Assembly (NCBI GenBank): GCA_002450905.1
Contig: DKAT01000060.1
Location: 46,837 to 107,982, forward strand
Source of the DNA: Spirochaetia bacterium UBA6919
GTDB lineage: Bacteria > Spirochaetota > UBA6919
DNA: 61,146 bases
Direction of reading: 5' to 3'
The notes under the pieces are model-generated. The model was not told the origin of the DNA, made no database searches, and was given only the letters and a program-made list of their open reading frames with translations. The position numbers and the translations under genes are program-made. Of the stretch, positions 45,812-55,369 are shown one piece after another. Position 1 is the stretch's first letter; each line of letters starts with the position of its first letter.

Positions 45812-46030
45812 ATAAAATCCTTAAATATAGAATATTTTATTAAGTTACTAAAAAATCTATTTATAAGATATTAATATTATTTATAAATAGTTCTGAAACC
45901 AATACTACTTTAGCAAATCAACTATAAATTATTCGGATCAGATTATGAAATATCCCTATATCATCCAAAAAGATTTTAGTGGCTCCAATTATTATAAATC
46001 ATTTTTGAAGTAAGATATCTTATATATATG

Positions 46031-46705
46031 CTACTCCAAGGGAAACCACGGATTAATGCTATAAACTTCGATCAAACTATTCATCAGGAAATAATTAACC
46101 CTTTTCAGTTCTTTAAATCCCGGTTTATTGATATCCAGAGGGATTTTAATCAGATGATCACCCCGCTTTTCAAAGGGGACAGGGACTTTTGATTCAAACA
46201 TAATATTCCAGAGGTCTACCGAACTGCTATAGAATATTTGATCTGACTTATATTCTTCAAACCATGTATTGAGCTTATGATTGATCTCTTCAAAAAACTC
46301 AATTGTCTTTGCTAAACGAATCCTCGATCCCTCACGACTCTTTCCCTTCGTTTTGAGATGCTTGATCTGTGCACTCCCCTGTCCTTTGCGAACCATGTAT
46401 TTTGTAATCACCTTGTGGTATATCATTTCTCCTCCCTCACAATAAGCAAGGGCTGAATGTCCGGCCTGGATAAGAATAATATAATAATTATCAATTTCTT
46501 CTGCTATCAATAAGGGATTTTTAAGGGTTTCGTCATTGAGATTATGGATAAGTAAGGGGGAGATTATCCTGCAGATCTTTTGGGACTCTCTGGATAGGGT
46601 AAGAATCGTTTTTGATTTATTAAAATCAAGGTCTAAAGATTTATCGGTGAGGATTTCGATAAGGATTTTTCTGGTATCTGTATAGGATAATTTTATTTTC
46701 TTCAT
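46031..46705 (-). CDS. Bacterial VLRF1 (Vms1-like release factor) protein
   Basis: The 224-residue protein has the features of the Vms1/ANKZF1 release-factor domain. KYMVRKGQGSAQ (about 102-113) matches the conserved YTVRxxxGxxQ loop, with Gln113 at the position of the catalytic Gln. KSREGSRIRLAKTIEFFEEI matches the SxGxxLRRxNE helix, and KRGDHLIKIPLDINKPGFKE matches the RGDxRLxxIPxxTxxPTFxEL end. In eukaryotes this domain cuts the nascent peptide from peptidyl-tRNA on stalled ribosomes. A ribosome-rescue role here is inference. It shares a strand with a membrane protein gene 31 bp upstream. Confidence 0.78.
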   Translation of the reverse strand: MKKIKLSYTDTRKILIEILTDKSLDLDFNKSKTILTLSRESQKICRIISPLLIHNLNDETLKNPLLIAEEIDNYYIILIQAGHSALAYCEGGEMIYHKVITKYMVRKGQGSAQIKHLKTKGKSREGSRIRLAKTIEFFEEINHKLNTWFEEYKSDQIFYSSSVDLWNIMFESKVPVPFEKRGDHLIKIPLDINKPGFKELKRVNYFLMNSLIEVYSINPWFPLE

Positions 46706-46736
46706 GATCTTGAGAAATAATTACTTAATGTGAAAT

Positions 46737-47672
46737 CTATTCCCCTGCTGTGATTTTCTCTTTTTGAAATTGATTATAAATTAATGTCATGAAAATCCCC
46801 ACCACTACTGCCAGGGTAGCCAGAAGCACAGAGATTGTTAGGGATGATGTGAAGCTCAATCGAAGGACTACAGTTGATACAGTCATACCAGAGTTTCGGA
46901 AAACGACGTAATAATTTGGAGAATACCATGTTGAGATGAATACAAATAAGATATCGATGAATATCATCACAGAAAACATATCTTTAAAAAATATATGACT
47001 GATCTTGACTTCATGGATACCTCCAGAATCGAAGGATTGGCACAACTGAAAAACGTGTTCAATAGCTACAAAGAATAGGACAATAATCAGCGATAGGGAT
47101 ACAATACGTTTAATCGTGAGGAAATCTTCAATATCTTCTGGATGTTCAAGTATTTTTGTATGGCGTTGATGCTTGAAATATATTCGGATCAGGTAAAATA
47201 ATAGTATGGAGCCAAAAGCACCTACCAGTAATTCTTCTATGGAGAGTATTTGTTGTACATTTATATCACCGAGATTTTCAACCATAGTCATGCCCAATAA
47301 TGATTGTTTGTACTGTCCCACATGCTCAAAAACTGTTCTCAATATAATGAGGGACATGATTTCATACTGCTTTCCAATGGAATCTGCGATGGATCCGGGG
47401 ATGGCGATAATCATAGCGAATACTTCATAAAATAATATAAATGTGAAGGCTATATAGACTGAAAAAAAATAATTATACGGTATTTGAGAGGGCCAGGCAA
47501 AGGATACCATCTTGTTTCTGTGGAGGTACACAATGAGAATGAATAATATAAATGATAATAGTGCCAGAGAGACAGCTATCCGGCGAACGATGCTCACGAC
47601 GTGTTCTGTTAGTAGTGTATTAGACGCCTTTGCTATACTTCGAATTAAAAACTTTTTTAATGGTCTTAACAT
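46737..47672 (-). CDS. Polytopic membrane protein, VLRF1 neighbour
   Basis: This 311-residue protein has about six or seven predicted membrane helices: near 33-50, 68-88, 142-165, 190-210, 230-245 and 270-300. A conserved-looking loop (AIPGSIADSIGKQYEIMSLIILR) lies between helices 2 and 3. I recognise no family and no transport motif. It starts at ATG 47672 and its stop lies 31 bp before the VLRF1 gene, so the two are co-transcribed. A link between them is inference only. Confidence 0.75.
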   Translation of the reverse strand: MLRPLKKFLIRSIAKASNTLLTEHVVSIVRRIAVSLALLSFILFILIVYLHRNKMVSFAWPSQIPYNYFFSVYIAFTFILFYEVFAMIIAIPGSIADSIGKQYEIMSLIILRTVFEHVGQYKQSLLGMTMVENLGDINVQQILSIEELLVGAFGSILLFYLIRIYFKHQRHTKILEHPEDIEDFLTIKRIVSLSLIIVLFFVAIEHVFQLCQSFDSGGIHEVKISHIFFKDMFSVMIFIDILFVFISTWYSPNYYVVFRNSGMTVSTVVLRLSFTSSLTISVLLATLAVVVGIFMTLIYNQFQKEKITAGE

Positions 47673-47897
47673 GTTTATAAATTAATCATTTTTTATGTAA
47701 TTGAATATAAAATATTATATAAATGAATATAATCATCAGATGGAATAGTCAGTTGAATAATAAACCGAGTGATCATAGAAAATATAATTTATTCATAAAG
47801 ATAAACTATTTTTCATCGGTTTTCCAAGTTTCTTATTATATTATATCTACATCACAACGAGAGATTCATTTGAAAGAAATCCAATCAGGAGGTACCC

Positions 47898-49520
47898 ATG
47901 TTTTCTCATAATCTGAGAATTCCTTATAGCGAATTGGGGAATATTTTTCCTGATACATCCTTATTTTATAACTACATAAACTCGTTTGACAAGATACGCA
48001 ATTTATATCAGTGGGATTATCGAAATCTGGATGATGTTTTCAATAGTACGAAAAATATTTTGTTCACATCGGAGCAAAGAAAATCAATTCACCATGCAAT
48101 TATAGATTATAATAAAAAATATAACAACTCACAACAGGTTCTCCAGAATATAGATTCCCTCCTCGATGAGAATACTTATACCATATTTACAGGACAGCAA
48201 TGCGGGGTTCTCACAGGCCCACTTTATACTATTTATAAGGCGATGACCGCTATTCAGTTATCAAAAATATTATCTGCTAAGGGTCGTGAGAAATTTATCC
48301 CTGTATTCTGGATTGCATCAGAGGATCACGATATTGGTGAAGTGAATCATATTGATTTTCCTGTCCAGGATGGAAATCTCCACAGAGAATATCTCAATAT
48401 AGAAAGTCATAAATCATCTATACAAGATATCCCATTAAATGATGCCTTCATATTGTTTCTTGATGTTATTAAAGGTCTGTGGAATCAAACTGAGTTTACA
48501 GATAAGATATTTGAATTGTTTTATCACTCTCTTAATAAGCTTTCAGAATCCTTTGCACATTTGATGTCTTATCTATTCAAAGAAGAGGGATTAATCCTTG
48601 TTGAACCATATCTATTAAGGGAATTGAGTGTTCCATTGAATGAAATCATATTGGATAAGAATACTGAGATCCAGAAATGCCTCTATGATAATTCAGATCA
48701 GCTTAAATCATCAGGGTTATCCCCTGCAGTCACTTGGGATAATGCTCTCAACTTATTTTATTATCATAACAATAAAAGAACTAAATTATATCCCAATAAG
48801 GACTGTTCTGAACTTGAATCAAAGGAAGGTGATTTTAAATTATCCTATTCTGAACTAAAAAAATCTATGAACAATGACCCCTCTTTAATTTCTCATAACG
48901 TCATCACAAGACCCATAATCCAGGATTCTCTCTTCCCAAATGCTATTACAGTATGTGGTCCTGGGGAAATCGCCTATTTCTCCCAACTCAAAGGGGTCTA
49001 TAGTTTATTTCAAAAAAAAATGCCTGTGATATATCCCCGTGTGAGTGTTACATTAATCCAGAAGAAGTTTCAGAAGACCATTGATAGATTCCAGGTTACT
49101 TTAAAAGACATTTTGAATTGTGATACGGAGAATATTGACAAACTATTTAAACAGTTTGAAAATAATCAATCTATCCGTCAATTTGAAGAGAATATCCACA
49201 AAGAAATACAACGGTTGTTAGAAGACGCTCAGAAAAGGGGTAAGGACTTATCCGATGCGATTATTCCTTTAATGAGAAAGGTTGAGCATGAAATATTAAA
49301 ATTGAAAGAAAAATATATCAAGAAATTAGAGGAAATCTCAGGGGTTTCACGTCACCAATTTACCCGTCTTGAAAATAATATCATACCCAAGAATAAATTG
49401 CAGGAGAGAGTATTTAATGTTTTTTATTATTTGAATTATTATGGAGATAACATGATTAAAGAATTATTGAAAATTGTTGATGTATGTGAATATTCGCATC
49501 AGGTCTTATTTTATGAATAA
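47898..49520 (+). CDS. bshC: Bacillithiol biosynthesis cysteine-adding enzyme BshC
   Basis: This 540-residue protein shows the BshC signature region: FTGQQCGVLTGPLYTIYKAM followed by FIPVFWIASEDHDIGEVNHI. It is the right length for the family and has a predicted coiled coil in the C-terminal third. BshC attaches Cys to glucosaminyl-malate in the last step of bacillithiol synthesis. The start ATG 47898 has a perfect AGGAGG. The gene ends inside the start of bshA, an 8-bp overlap that couples their translation. Confidence 0.93.
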   Translation: MFSHNLRIPYSELGNIFPDTSLFYNYINSFDKIRNLYQWDYRNLDDVFNSTKNILFTSEQRKSIHHAIIDYNKKYNNSQQVLQNIDSLLDENTYTIFTGQQCGVLTGPLYTIYKAMTAIQLSKILSAKGREKFIPVFWIASEDHDIGEVNHIDFPVQDGNLHREYLNIESHKSSIQDIPLNDAFILFLDVIKGLWNQTEFTDKIFELFYHSLNKLSESFAHLMSYLFKEEGLILVEPYLLRELSVPLNEIILDKNTEIQKCLYDNSDQLKSSGLSPAVTWDNALNLFYYHNNKRTKLYPNKDCSELESKEGDFKLSYSELKKSMNNDPSLISHNVITRPIIQDSLFPNAITVCGPGEIAYFSQLKGVYSLFQKKMPVIYPRVSVTLIQKKFQKTIDRFQVTLKDILNCDTENIDKLFKQFENNQSIRQFEENIHKEIQRLLEDAQKRGKDLSDAIIPLMRKVEHEILKLKEKYIKKLEEISGVSRHQFTRLENNIIPKNKLQERVFNVFYYLNYYGDNMIKELLKIVDVCEYSHQVLFYE

Positions 49521-50637
49521 ATTGAATATTGGAATGGTTTGTTATCCAAGCTATGGAGGGAGTGGTGTTGTGGCAACAGAGCTTGGTTCAGCTTTAGCAA
49601 AGAAAGGACACTCAATTCATTTCATCAGTTATGAAACTCCGTTTCGACTTAATGAATACCACGAACTTATTCAGTTCCACCAGGTTGATATCCAGTCCTA
49701 TCCCCTGTTTAAATACCCATTTTATTCCCTTGCCCTGACTTCCAAGATCATAGAAGTATGTGAGGCAAATCATTTAGATATTCTGCACGTCCACTATGCA
49801 ATCCCACATTCCATCTGTGCCTATTTGTCCAGACAGATGCTCAAGAATCAATCCTTTAAAATAGTCACTACCCTTCATGGTACGGATATAACTCTTGTTG
49901 GGCAGGAAAAATCGTATTATCGCTTAGTCCAATTTGGAATCGAAGAGAGCGATCAAGTTACAGCAGTATCACAATACCTTAAGGAGATTACTAAAAAAGA
50001 GTTCTCTATTCAAAAAGAAATTGAGGTGATACCAAATTTTGTTGATCCAATCAAATTCAGCCCTGAAAAGAAGAAACCAAAATGCTTATTTGTAAAAGAT
50101 GACGAGAAGATGATTACCCACATATCTAATTTTCGTCCTGTAAAAAATATAGAAGCAGTTATTAAAACTTTTAACCGGATACAAAAAAATATTAAAGCCT
50201 GTTTAGTCTTAATAGGAGATGGACCTGAGATTCCTAAGGCAAGATTATTAGCCCAGGAATTAAATATTTTAAACAAAATAAACTTCATAGGTCGTGTAGA
50301 GCAGGTAGAATATATATTACCTTGTGCAGATCTCTTTTTATTCCCAAGTTATAACGAAAGTTTTGGGCTTTCCTTACTAGAAGCGATGAGTTGTGGTGTG
50401 CCAGCGATTACATCCAATGTTGGAGGGATTCCTGAAGTCTTGATACATGGTGAAACAGGTTATTGTTTTAATCCTGATGATATTGAAAGCATGGCTGAAA
50501 AAGGATTAGAAATATTACAAAACCTGGAAATAAAGACCAATCTAAGTATCAATAGCCGTAAACGTGCCATAGACCATTTTAATCAGGATAAAATTGTACA
50601 ACTCTACGAAAATATGTACTGGAAAATCCTATCGTAA
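49513..50637 (+). CDS. bshA: Bacillithiol glycosyltransferase BshA
   Basis: This GT4-type glycosyltransferase of about 374 residues has the BshA N-terminus NIGMVCYPSYGGSGVVATELG, HLDILHVHYAIPHS, and the C-terminal nucleotide-sugar site FPSYNESFGLSLLEAMSCGVP. BshA joins GlcNAc to L-malate, the first step of bacillithiol synthesis. ATG 49513, overlapping the bshC stop, gives the correct family N-terminus; an upstream in-frame start at 49474 would add a non-homologous leader. BshB is not in the window. The stop abuts the opposing gene with no gap. Confidence 0.93.
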   Translation: MNKLNIGMVCYPSYGGSGVVATELGSALAKKGHSIHFISYETPFRLNEYHELIQFHQVDIQSYPLFKYPFYSLALTSKIIEVCEANHLDILHVHYAIPHSICAYLSRQMLKNQSFKIVTTLHGTDITLVGQEKSYYRLVQFGIEESDQVTAVSQYLKEITKKEFSIQKEIEVIPNFVDPIKFSPEKKKPKCLFVKDDEKMITHISNFRPVKNIEAVIKTFNRIQKNIKACLVLIGDGPEIPKARLLAQELNILNKINFIGRVEQVEYILPCADLFLFPSYNESFGLSLLEAMSCGVPAITSNVGGIPEVLIHGETGYCFNPDDIESMAEKGLEILQNLEIKTNLSINSRKRAIDHFNQDKIVQLYENMYWKILS

Positions 50638-51693
50638 CTACTTAATCTGTTTTTCCTGTTGTTTACTCTTAAGCCAGTCTTTGATAATACTAAAGCTCAC
50701 TAACCCTGAAACTAATATAATAATATGATAAGAAAATACCCTCCAGAGCATCACAAATAATTTTAAACTGATCTCATTCTGATGAAATATCATACTTAGA
50801 TATTTAAATATTGTATACGCAGTAAATTCACTTGTACCACTAGATCCTGGAGTTGGCATTGCATAGTTCACAAATTGGATAACATATTGATAAAATACAA
50901 CTTTAAGATAAGAACTATCAATCCCAAGTCCCAATAAAATAAAATAAGCCATACTGAACTTAACTACCCATGTTGCAAATGTCATCAGGACTGATAAGCT
51001 CAAATTTAATTTCTTATGGAAGTAGTATTTTTTTATATGATAATTAAATAGATTAACTTCCCTCAAGACATATTTCATCTTACTGTGGAAAGTATCTCGT
51101 TTAATGATATGAATTTTACGTAATATCTTCATCCCGTTAAAAGCTAATTTCTTTGCAAATAAAGGCTTGAATACAGATAAAATAGTTAGTGTAATAAAGT
51201 AACTTACAAACAGGATACCATAAACATAAAAATATTTTAAAAATGACAGTCCTAAGAGTTCTGGATATAGTATAAATCCTATAATAGCACAGCTAGTTAG
51301 TACAATGAGGGAAGTGGCCGTTTTAAAATAGGATATAACAACTACTTTTCCAAGACTGATTCCATCTCTATGTAGAACAAATACCTCAAAGGGTTGTCCT
51401 CCTGATTGAAATGGTGTAATAGCAGATAAAAATTCATTAGTCAGAGAGGCTATAACCCCGGTCTTTAACGATGTTTTATCTTCCACGCCTAATGCCAGGA
51501 TTTGAAGTCGTATTCCTTCACATATTACAAAAATTACAAGTAAGGATAACGCGACTAGAAAATAAGTTCCTTTTAATTCATGAACATTTAATATAGATAA
51601 GGTGTCCCCTGAAAAGTCATTTCTGAAAAGGAAAAATAAAGCTACTAATGAAATAACTACAAATAAAATTAATCCACGTATATATTTATTCAT
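50638..51693 (-). CDS. Flippase-like membrane protein (LPG synthase TM / UPF0104 family)
   Basis: This 351-residue protein has about eight membrane helices. Family motifs are present: SLTNEFLSAITPFQSGGQPFE in the first third and NYAMPTPGSSGTSEFTAY towards the end, the P-x-P-G-x-x-G-x-x-E box. Relatives include the membrane part of MprF and YbhN/AglD. The roles proposed for the family are lipid flipping or lipid-linked sugar transfer. There is no soluble synthase domain here. It converges with bshA with zero spacing. Confidence 0.85.
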   Translation of the reverse strand: MNKYIRGLILFVVISLVALFFLFRNDFSGDTLSILNVHELKGTYFLVALSLLVIFVICEGIRLQILALGVEDKTSLKTGVIASLTNEFLSAITPFQSGGQPFEVFVLHRDGISLGKVVVISYFKTATSLIVLTSCAIIGFILYPELLGLSFLKYFYVYGILFVSYFITLTILSVFKPLFAKKLAFNGMKILRKIHIIKRDTFHSKMKYVLREVNLFNYHIKKYYFHKKLNLSLSVLMTFATWVVKFSMAYFILLGLGIDSSYLKVVFYQYVIQFVNYAMPTPGSSGTSEFTAYTIFKYLSMIFHQNEISLKLFVMLWRVFSYHIIILVSGLVSFSIIKDWLKSKQQEKQIK

Positions 51694-52099
51694 TTAATAA
51701 TTTCGTTCAAATAAGATAAACATAATATAATACAATCTTAAAAATATTCAAATTGACCTATAAATTTATATGTTAAAAAACTATAATAAAATAAATCTTA
51801 ATGCTGAAAAATCACTCAATTATTTTTTATATTTTATCCATATGAAAATCAATTTAAATAATTAATGTTATGTAGTCTAAGTAATTATAAGAAACAATAT
51901 CGGAACTAAAAATTTTGATTCCGATTCAGTTTAGAATAAATAGAAGGCTATATATATCTTTAGTTATTCTGTTAATATTTGATAAATGTTTTGACCTAAT
52001 ATATTTATTATAATGATATAAATATTTATTCAGTTAATTTAGGATTGAAAAAACGATTAGGTATATAAATGGTGTATAAAATAATTTATAATCAATTAA
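51694..52099. other. Intergenic region before the flippase gene
   Basis: This 406-bp AT-rich gap lies between pyruvate kinase (3' end) and the flippase-like gene (5' end), both on the minus strand. It contains palindrome copy 3 and no ORF that I can support. It should contain the flippase promoter and the end of the long pyruvate-kinase transcript. Confidence 0.4.
51899..51925. repeat. 27-bp palindrome, copy 3
   Basis: Arms ATCGGAACT and GATTCCGAT flank an AAAAATTTT core. It differs from the copy at 28108 at one position. It lies about 175 bp downstream of the pyruvate kinase stop. Confidence 0.8.
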
Positions 52100-53545
52100 T
52101 TACAAACTACACTTGGAAAAATCCATTACCTGAAGAGCATTAATCTTATCCTTATGGATTGGATTTTCAGTTTCTGCAATAAGTACCAAATCTTCAATTT
52201 TAATATGCCCATCTGAAATTAGTGTAGAGGCAATTTTAATCCAGTCATTTTCATCAGTAATTGTTTCTGGGACGGTATATGGTAAGGTACCCCAGATAAG
52301 CTGCAGACGTCTTGCTATAACTTGAGAAGTACAAAGTGCTATTATTTTTGATATAGGATGATACTTACTGAGAAGTCGGATTGCACCCCCATTTTTTGTC
52401 CATGCCAGAATAGCTTTTGTATGGAGTGTCTTTGAAATATTACAAACTGAAGATGTAATGGACTCTTCAATATCATTTTCTGGAATCTGGTCCATACCAT
52501 GACGTCGATTAAACAAGACAGGAGCATTGGTTTCGAGTTCTAGAGCTATATCAACCATTTTACGTACGGAATCAATTGGATAATTACCAACAGCTGTTTC
52601 ACCCGATAACATAACTGCATCGGTACCATCTAAAATAGCGTTAGCCACATCAGACACTTCAGCACGAGTAGGTCTTGGGTTGTATATCATTGATTCAAGC
52701 ATTTGTGTAGCTGTAATCACTGGCTTAGCCTTCTTATTGCACTTTCTAATTATGGATTTTTGTATAAGAGGGACCCTTTCAGCTGGAACTTCTACTCCTA
52801 AATCCCCTCTGGCAACCATAATACCATCGGCTATTTCGATTATTTTATCTATATTTATAAGTGCTTCCTGTCTTTCTATCTTGGCAATAACCGGAATATC
52901 TTTACTATACTTCATTATAAGATCTTTTAGTGGTTGTAAATCCTTTTCAGTTCTTACAAAGGATAAGGCAAAATAGTCAACATCATTTTCAATAGCAAAT
53001 ATTGCATTTTCAATATCCTGTTCAGTCAGAGATGGTGCAGAAATGTTTACTTCAGGAAGATTAATTCCCTTTTTTGACTTAAGTTTACCACCATATATCA
53101 CTTCACAAGTAATATCACCCTTTGATTTATCAACAGATCTTACCTCAAATGTTAATAAACCATCATCTAGAAGAAATCGGTCACCAATTTTCACATCCAT
53201 TGGAAGATTTTTATAAGTTGTACTTACTTCTTGCTGGTTTCCAATAATTTCACGGGTGGTAATGACTAGTTTATCCCCCTTTTTTAGATGTATACCTCCC
53301 TCAATTATCTCTCCTACTCTTATTTTAGGGCCCTGGAGATCAGCTAGTATCCCTGTGAGAATACCTTTCTGCTTAGCAATTTCTCTAATATTTTGAATAT
53401 TTGTTAGATGCTTATCTTTTGACCCATGAGAAAAGTTCAGGCGGAAGAAATTGACACCAGCATCAATGAGTTGCCCTATCATTTCAGGGGAATCACTTGC
53501 AGGTCCTAAGGTTGCAACAATTTTTGTATGTCGAAACTGATTCAT
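52100..53545 (-). CDS. pyk: Pyruvate kinase
   Basis: This 481-residue protein has the full-length pyruvate kinase fold: RLNFSHGS at the N-terminus, GILADLQGPKIRVG, the B domain, the active-site IAKIERQEAL stretch, GIMVARGDLGVE and NAILDGTDAVMLSGETAVG. A C-terminal regulatory domain is present. It makes ATP and pyruvate from PEP and ADP. It is the last gene of the minus-strand chain starting at the radical SAM gene, 38 bp after the Xaa-Pro aminopeptidase. Confidence 0.97.
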   Translation of the reverse strand: MNQFRHTKIVATLGPASDSPEMIGQLIDAGVNFFRLNFSHGSKDKHLTNIQNIREIAKQKGILTGILADLQGPKIRVGEIIEGGIHLKKGDKLVITTREIIGNQQEVSTTYKNLPMDVKIGDRFLLDDGLLTFEVRSVDKSKGDITCEVIYGGKLKSKKGINLPEVNISAPSLTEQDIENAIFAIENDVDYFALSFVRTEKDLQPLKDLIMKYSKDIPVIAKIERQEALINIDKIIEIADGIMVARGDLGVEVPAERVPLIQKSIIRKCNKKAKPVITATQMLESMIYNPRPTRAEVSDVANAILDGTDAVMLSGETAVGNYPIDSVRKMVDIALELETNAPVLFNRRHGMDQIPENDIEESITSSVCNISKTLHTKAILAWTKNGGAIRLLSKYHPISKIIALCTSQVIARRLQLIWGTLPYTVPETITDENDWIKIASTLISDGHIKIEDLVLIAETENPIHKDKINALQVMDFSKCSL

Positions 53546-53583
53546 AATATCTCCAGGTTATGATAAATTATTGATTTTTTAAA

Positions 53584-55368
53584 TCATTGTGATAAAATAT
53601 CATGTGATTTTGTTTGATAATTTTTTAACCATGTAATTTCAATTTTATTAAGCAAACTATATTCTATGAGATTCTCATCCAAAGGGGCGTATGTAAGGGG
53701 TATAACCTGTAACCATCCATCTTTATCAGGAATTTTTTTGATAGTCACAAGATTTTCAATTCGAACACCACCATAGCCTTCGATATATATCCCTGGTTCT
53801 ATTGAAAAGATCATATTCTCCTTTAAGACGTCATTACTTTTACCATTCAATCGAGGCGGGGATTCATGAACACATATACCTACTCCATGACCTGTTCCAT
53901 GGTTATAGGTATATCCATATTCCCACAATACTGATCGAGTAATGGTATCTAGATTCGAAGCAGTAGTACCTATTGGGAAAATAGCTTTCATACCATGGAT
54001 AGCAGATTTTAAAACCATTGTATATATTTCTTTCTGCTTTGAAGTTGCTTTTACAGAATCACCACCGATAAGAAATGTTCTGGTAAGATCCGTCGCATAT
54101 CCACCTTCAAAATATGCTCCAGTATCCAGCAACATAAGTTCACCAGGATACAATATTTTTTCTGGATCAGGATTTGTATAGTGAATAATAGCTGAATTTT
54201 CATTACTTGCGGTAATTACATCGAAACTTAGTGCCTTTGCCCCTTTGGAATAAAATAATTCTTTTACTTTATTATAAAAATCTTTTTCAGTAAGTGTTTT
54301 ATAAGAATTTATTTCAGTATTTAACCAATTGATTGCTTCATTAATGACCTGATCAGCTTTTTTGAAACAACTTATTATATAAGTCATTTCAGATAACGTT
54401 TTAATCATTTTTAATGCTGTTATTGGACTTTCAAACTCAACATATTGATCTCCGTTCCTTATTATTTTGTCTAAATCAAATACTCGATATGTAGGTGTCC
54501 TTAATTTATCAAATCCAACACGGATTTTATGATCATTGTCTTTAGAAATGAGACTAGAAAATACTTTAACGAAATTATCTTCGTGTTCGATTTGAACAAG
54601 ATCTCCAAGCTGTGTTCTTAAATAATTAATTATATTTTCATATTTTATAAATAAGTAGTTCGAAAATTGTCCTATGAGAGAAAGAGATTTTATCGTTGAA
54701 TTAAAAGGAATTGAATAGCTTCTTATATTATAAAGATAAGCTATTTCATCGAGTGATGTAATAAGAAAATAGTCAATATTATGTTTTTTTAGGTAGTTCT
54801 GAACATCGATTAGCTTATCAAAAGAGGATTTTCCTGTTATAGAAGCATCAATAAAATCAATATTGATACTCTGATCTTTATTTACTAATAGATTTAAACA
54901 ATTTTCGAGTAAACTTCCCATGTCAATAAGTAATCCATTAATATTTGTTATTTTTTCCTTTAACATTAAATAGAAATCATAGGGCATTTTCTTACTGTCA
55001 AAACCGATTTTGGCAGGATGTTGAACTTTATTTGCTTCTTCAAAAAGTATTTTGAGCATGACATGCCTGGGTGATTCTCCAAATGATAATTTAACAACAT
55101 GGATTAATTTATTTGGGACCTCAATTTCTGCCTGAGTATGATATCTACCATCCACCACCAAATAAGCTTCCTTGTGAGTAAGGATCATATCCCCAGTTGA
55201 TCCGGTGAAATTACTTAAATAAGCTCTCCCATTCTCTTCTATTGATATATATTCATTTAAATAATTATCAGTGGATTGGATTATAAGAATATCATAGTTA
55301 TTTTTTTTCATTTCAGTTCTTAGTTTGGTTAATCGTTCCAAAACAAATTCTTTCCCTATAAGCAACAT
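53584..55368 (-). CDS. pepP: Xaa-Pro aminopeptidase (M24 metallopeptidase)
   Basis: This 594-residue protein has the two creatinase-like N-terminal domains (RLTKLRTEMKKNNYDILIIQ, SNFTGSTGDMILT) and a C-terminal pita-bread catalytic domain. The metal ligands are visible: the first Asp in LLDTGAYFEGGYATDLTRTF together with the following Asp, the His in GTGHGVGICVHE, the Glu in FSIEPGIYI, and the last Glu in VRIENLVTI. This length matches the large APP1-type enzymes. It removes N-terminal residues before proline. It lies 1 bp after the transglutaminase-like gene. Confidence 0.93.
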   Translation of the reverse strand: MLLIGKEFVLERLTKLRTEMKKNNYDILIIQSTDNYLNEYISIEENGRAYLSNFTGSTGDMILTHKEAYLVVDGRYHTQAEIEVPNKLIHVVKLSFGESPRHVMLKILFEEANKVQHPAKIGFDSKKMPYDFYLMLKEKITNINGLLIDMGSLLENCLNLLVNKDQSINIDFIDASITGKSSFDKLIDVQNYLKKHNIDYFLITSLDEIAYLYNIRSYSIPFNSTIKSLSLIGQFSNYLFIKYENIINYLRTQLGDLVQIEHEDNFVKVFSSLISKDNDHKIRVGFDKLRTPTYRVFDLDKIIRNGDQYVEFESPITALKMIKTLSEMTYIISCFKKADQVINEAINWLNTEINSYKTLTEKDFYNKVKELFYSKGAKALSFDVITASNENSAIIHYTNPDPEKILYPGELMLLDTGAYFEGGYATDLTRTFLIGGDSVKATSKQKEIYTMVLKSAIHGMKAIFPIGTTASNLDTITRSVLWEYGYTYNHGTGHGVGICVHESPPRLNGKSNDVLKENMIFSIEPGIYIEGYGGVRIENLVTIKKIPDKDGWLQVIPLTYAPLDENLIEYSLLNKIEITWLKNYQTKSHDILSQ

Positions 55369-55369
55369 A

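Noticed and set aside
47723..47911. Plus-strand frame of 62 codons before bshC
   Set aside because: It overlaps the bshC ribosome site and start and has no initiation signal of its own. It is probably the bshC leader.
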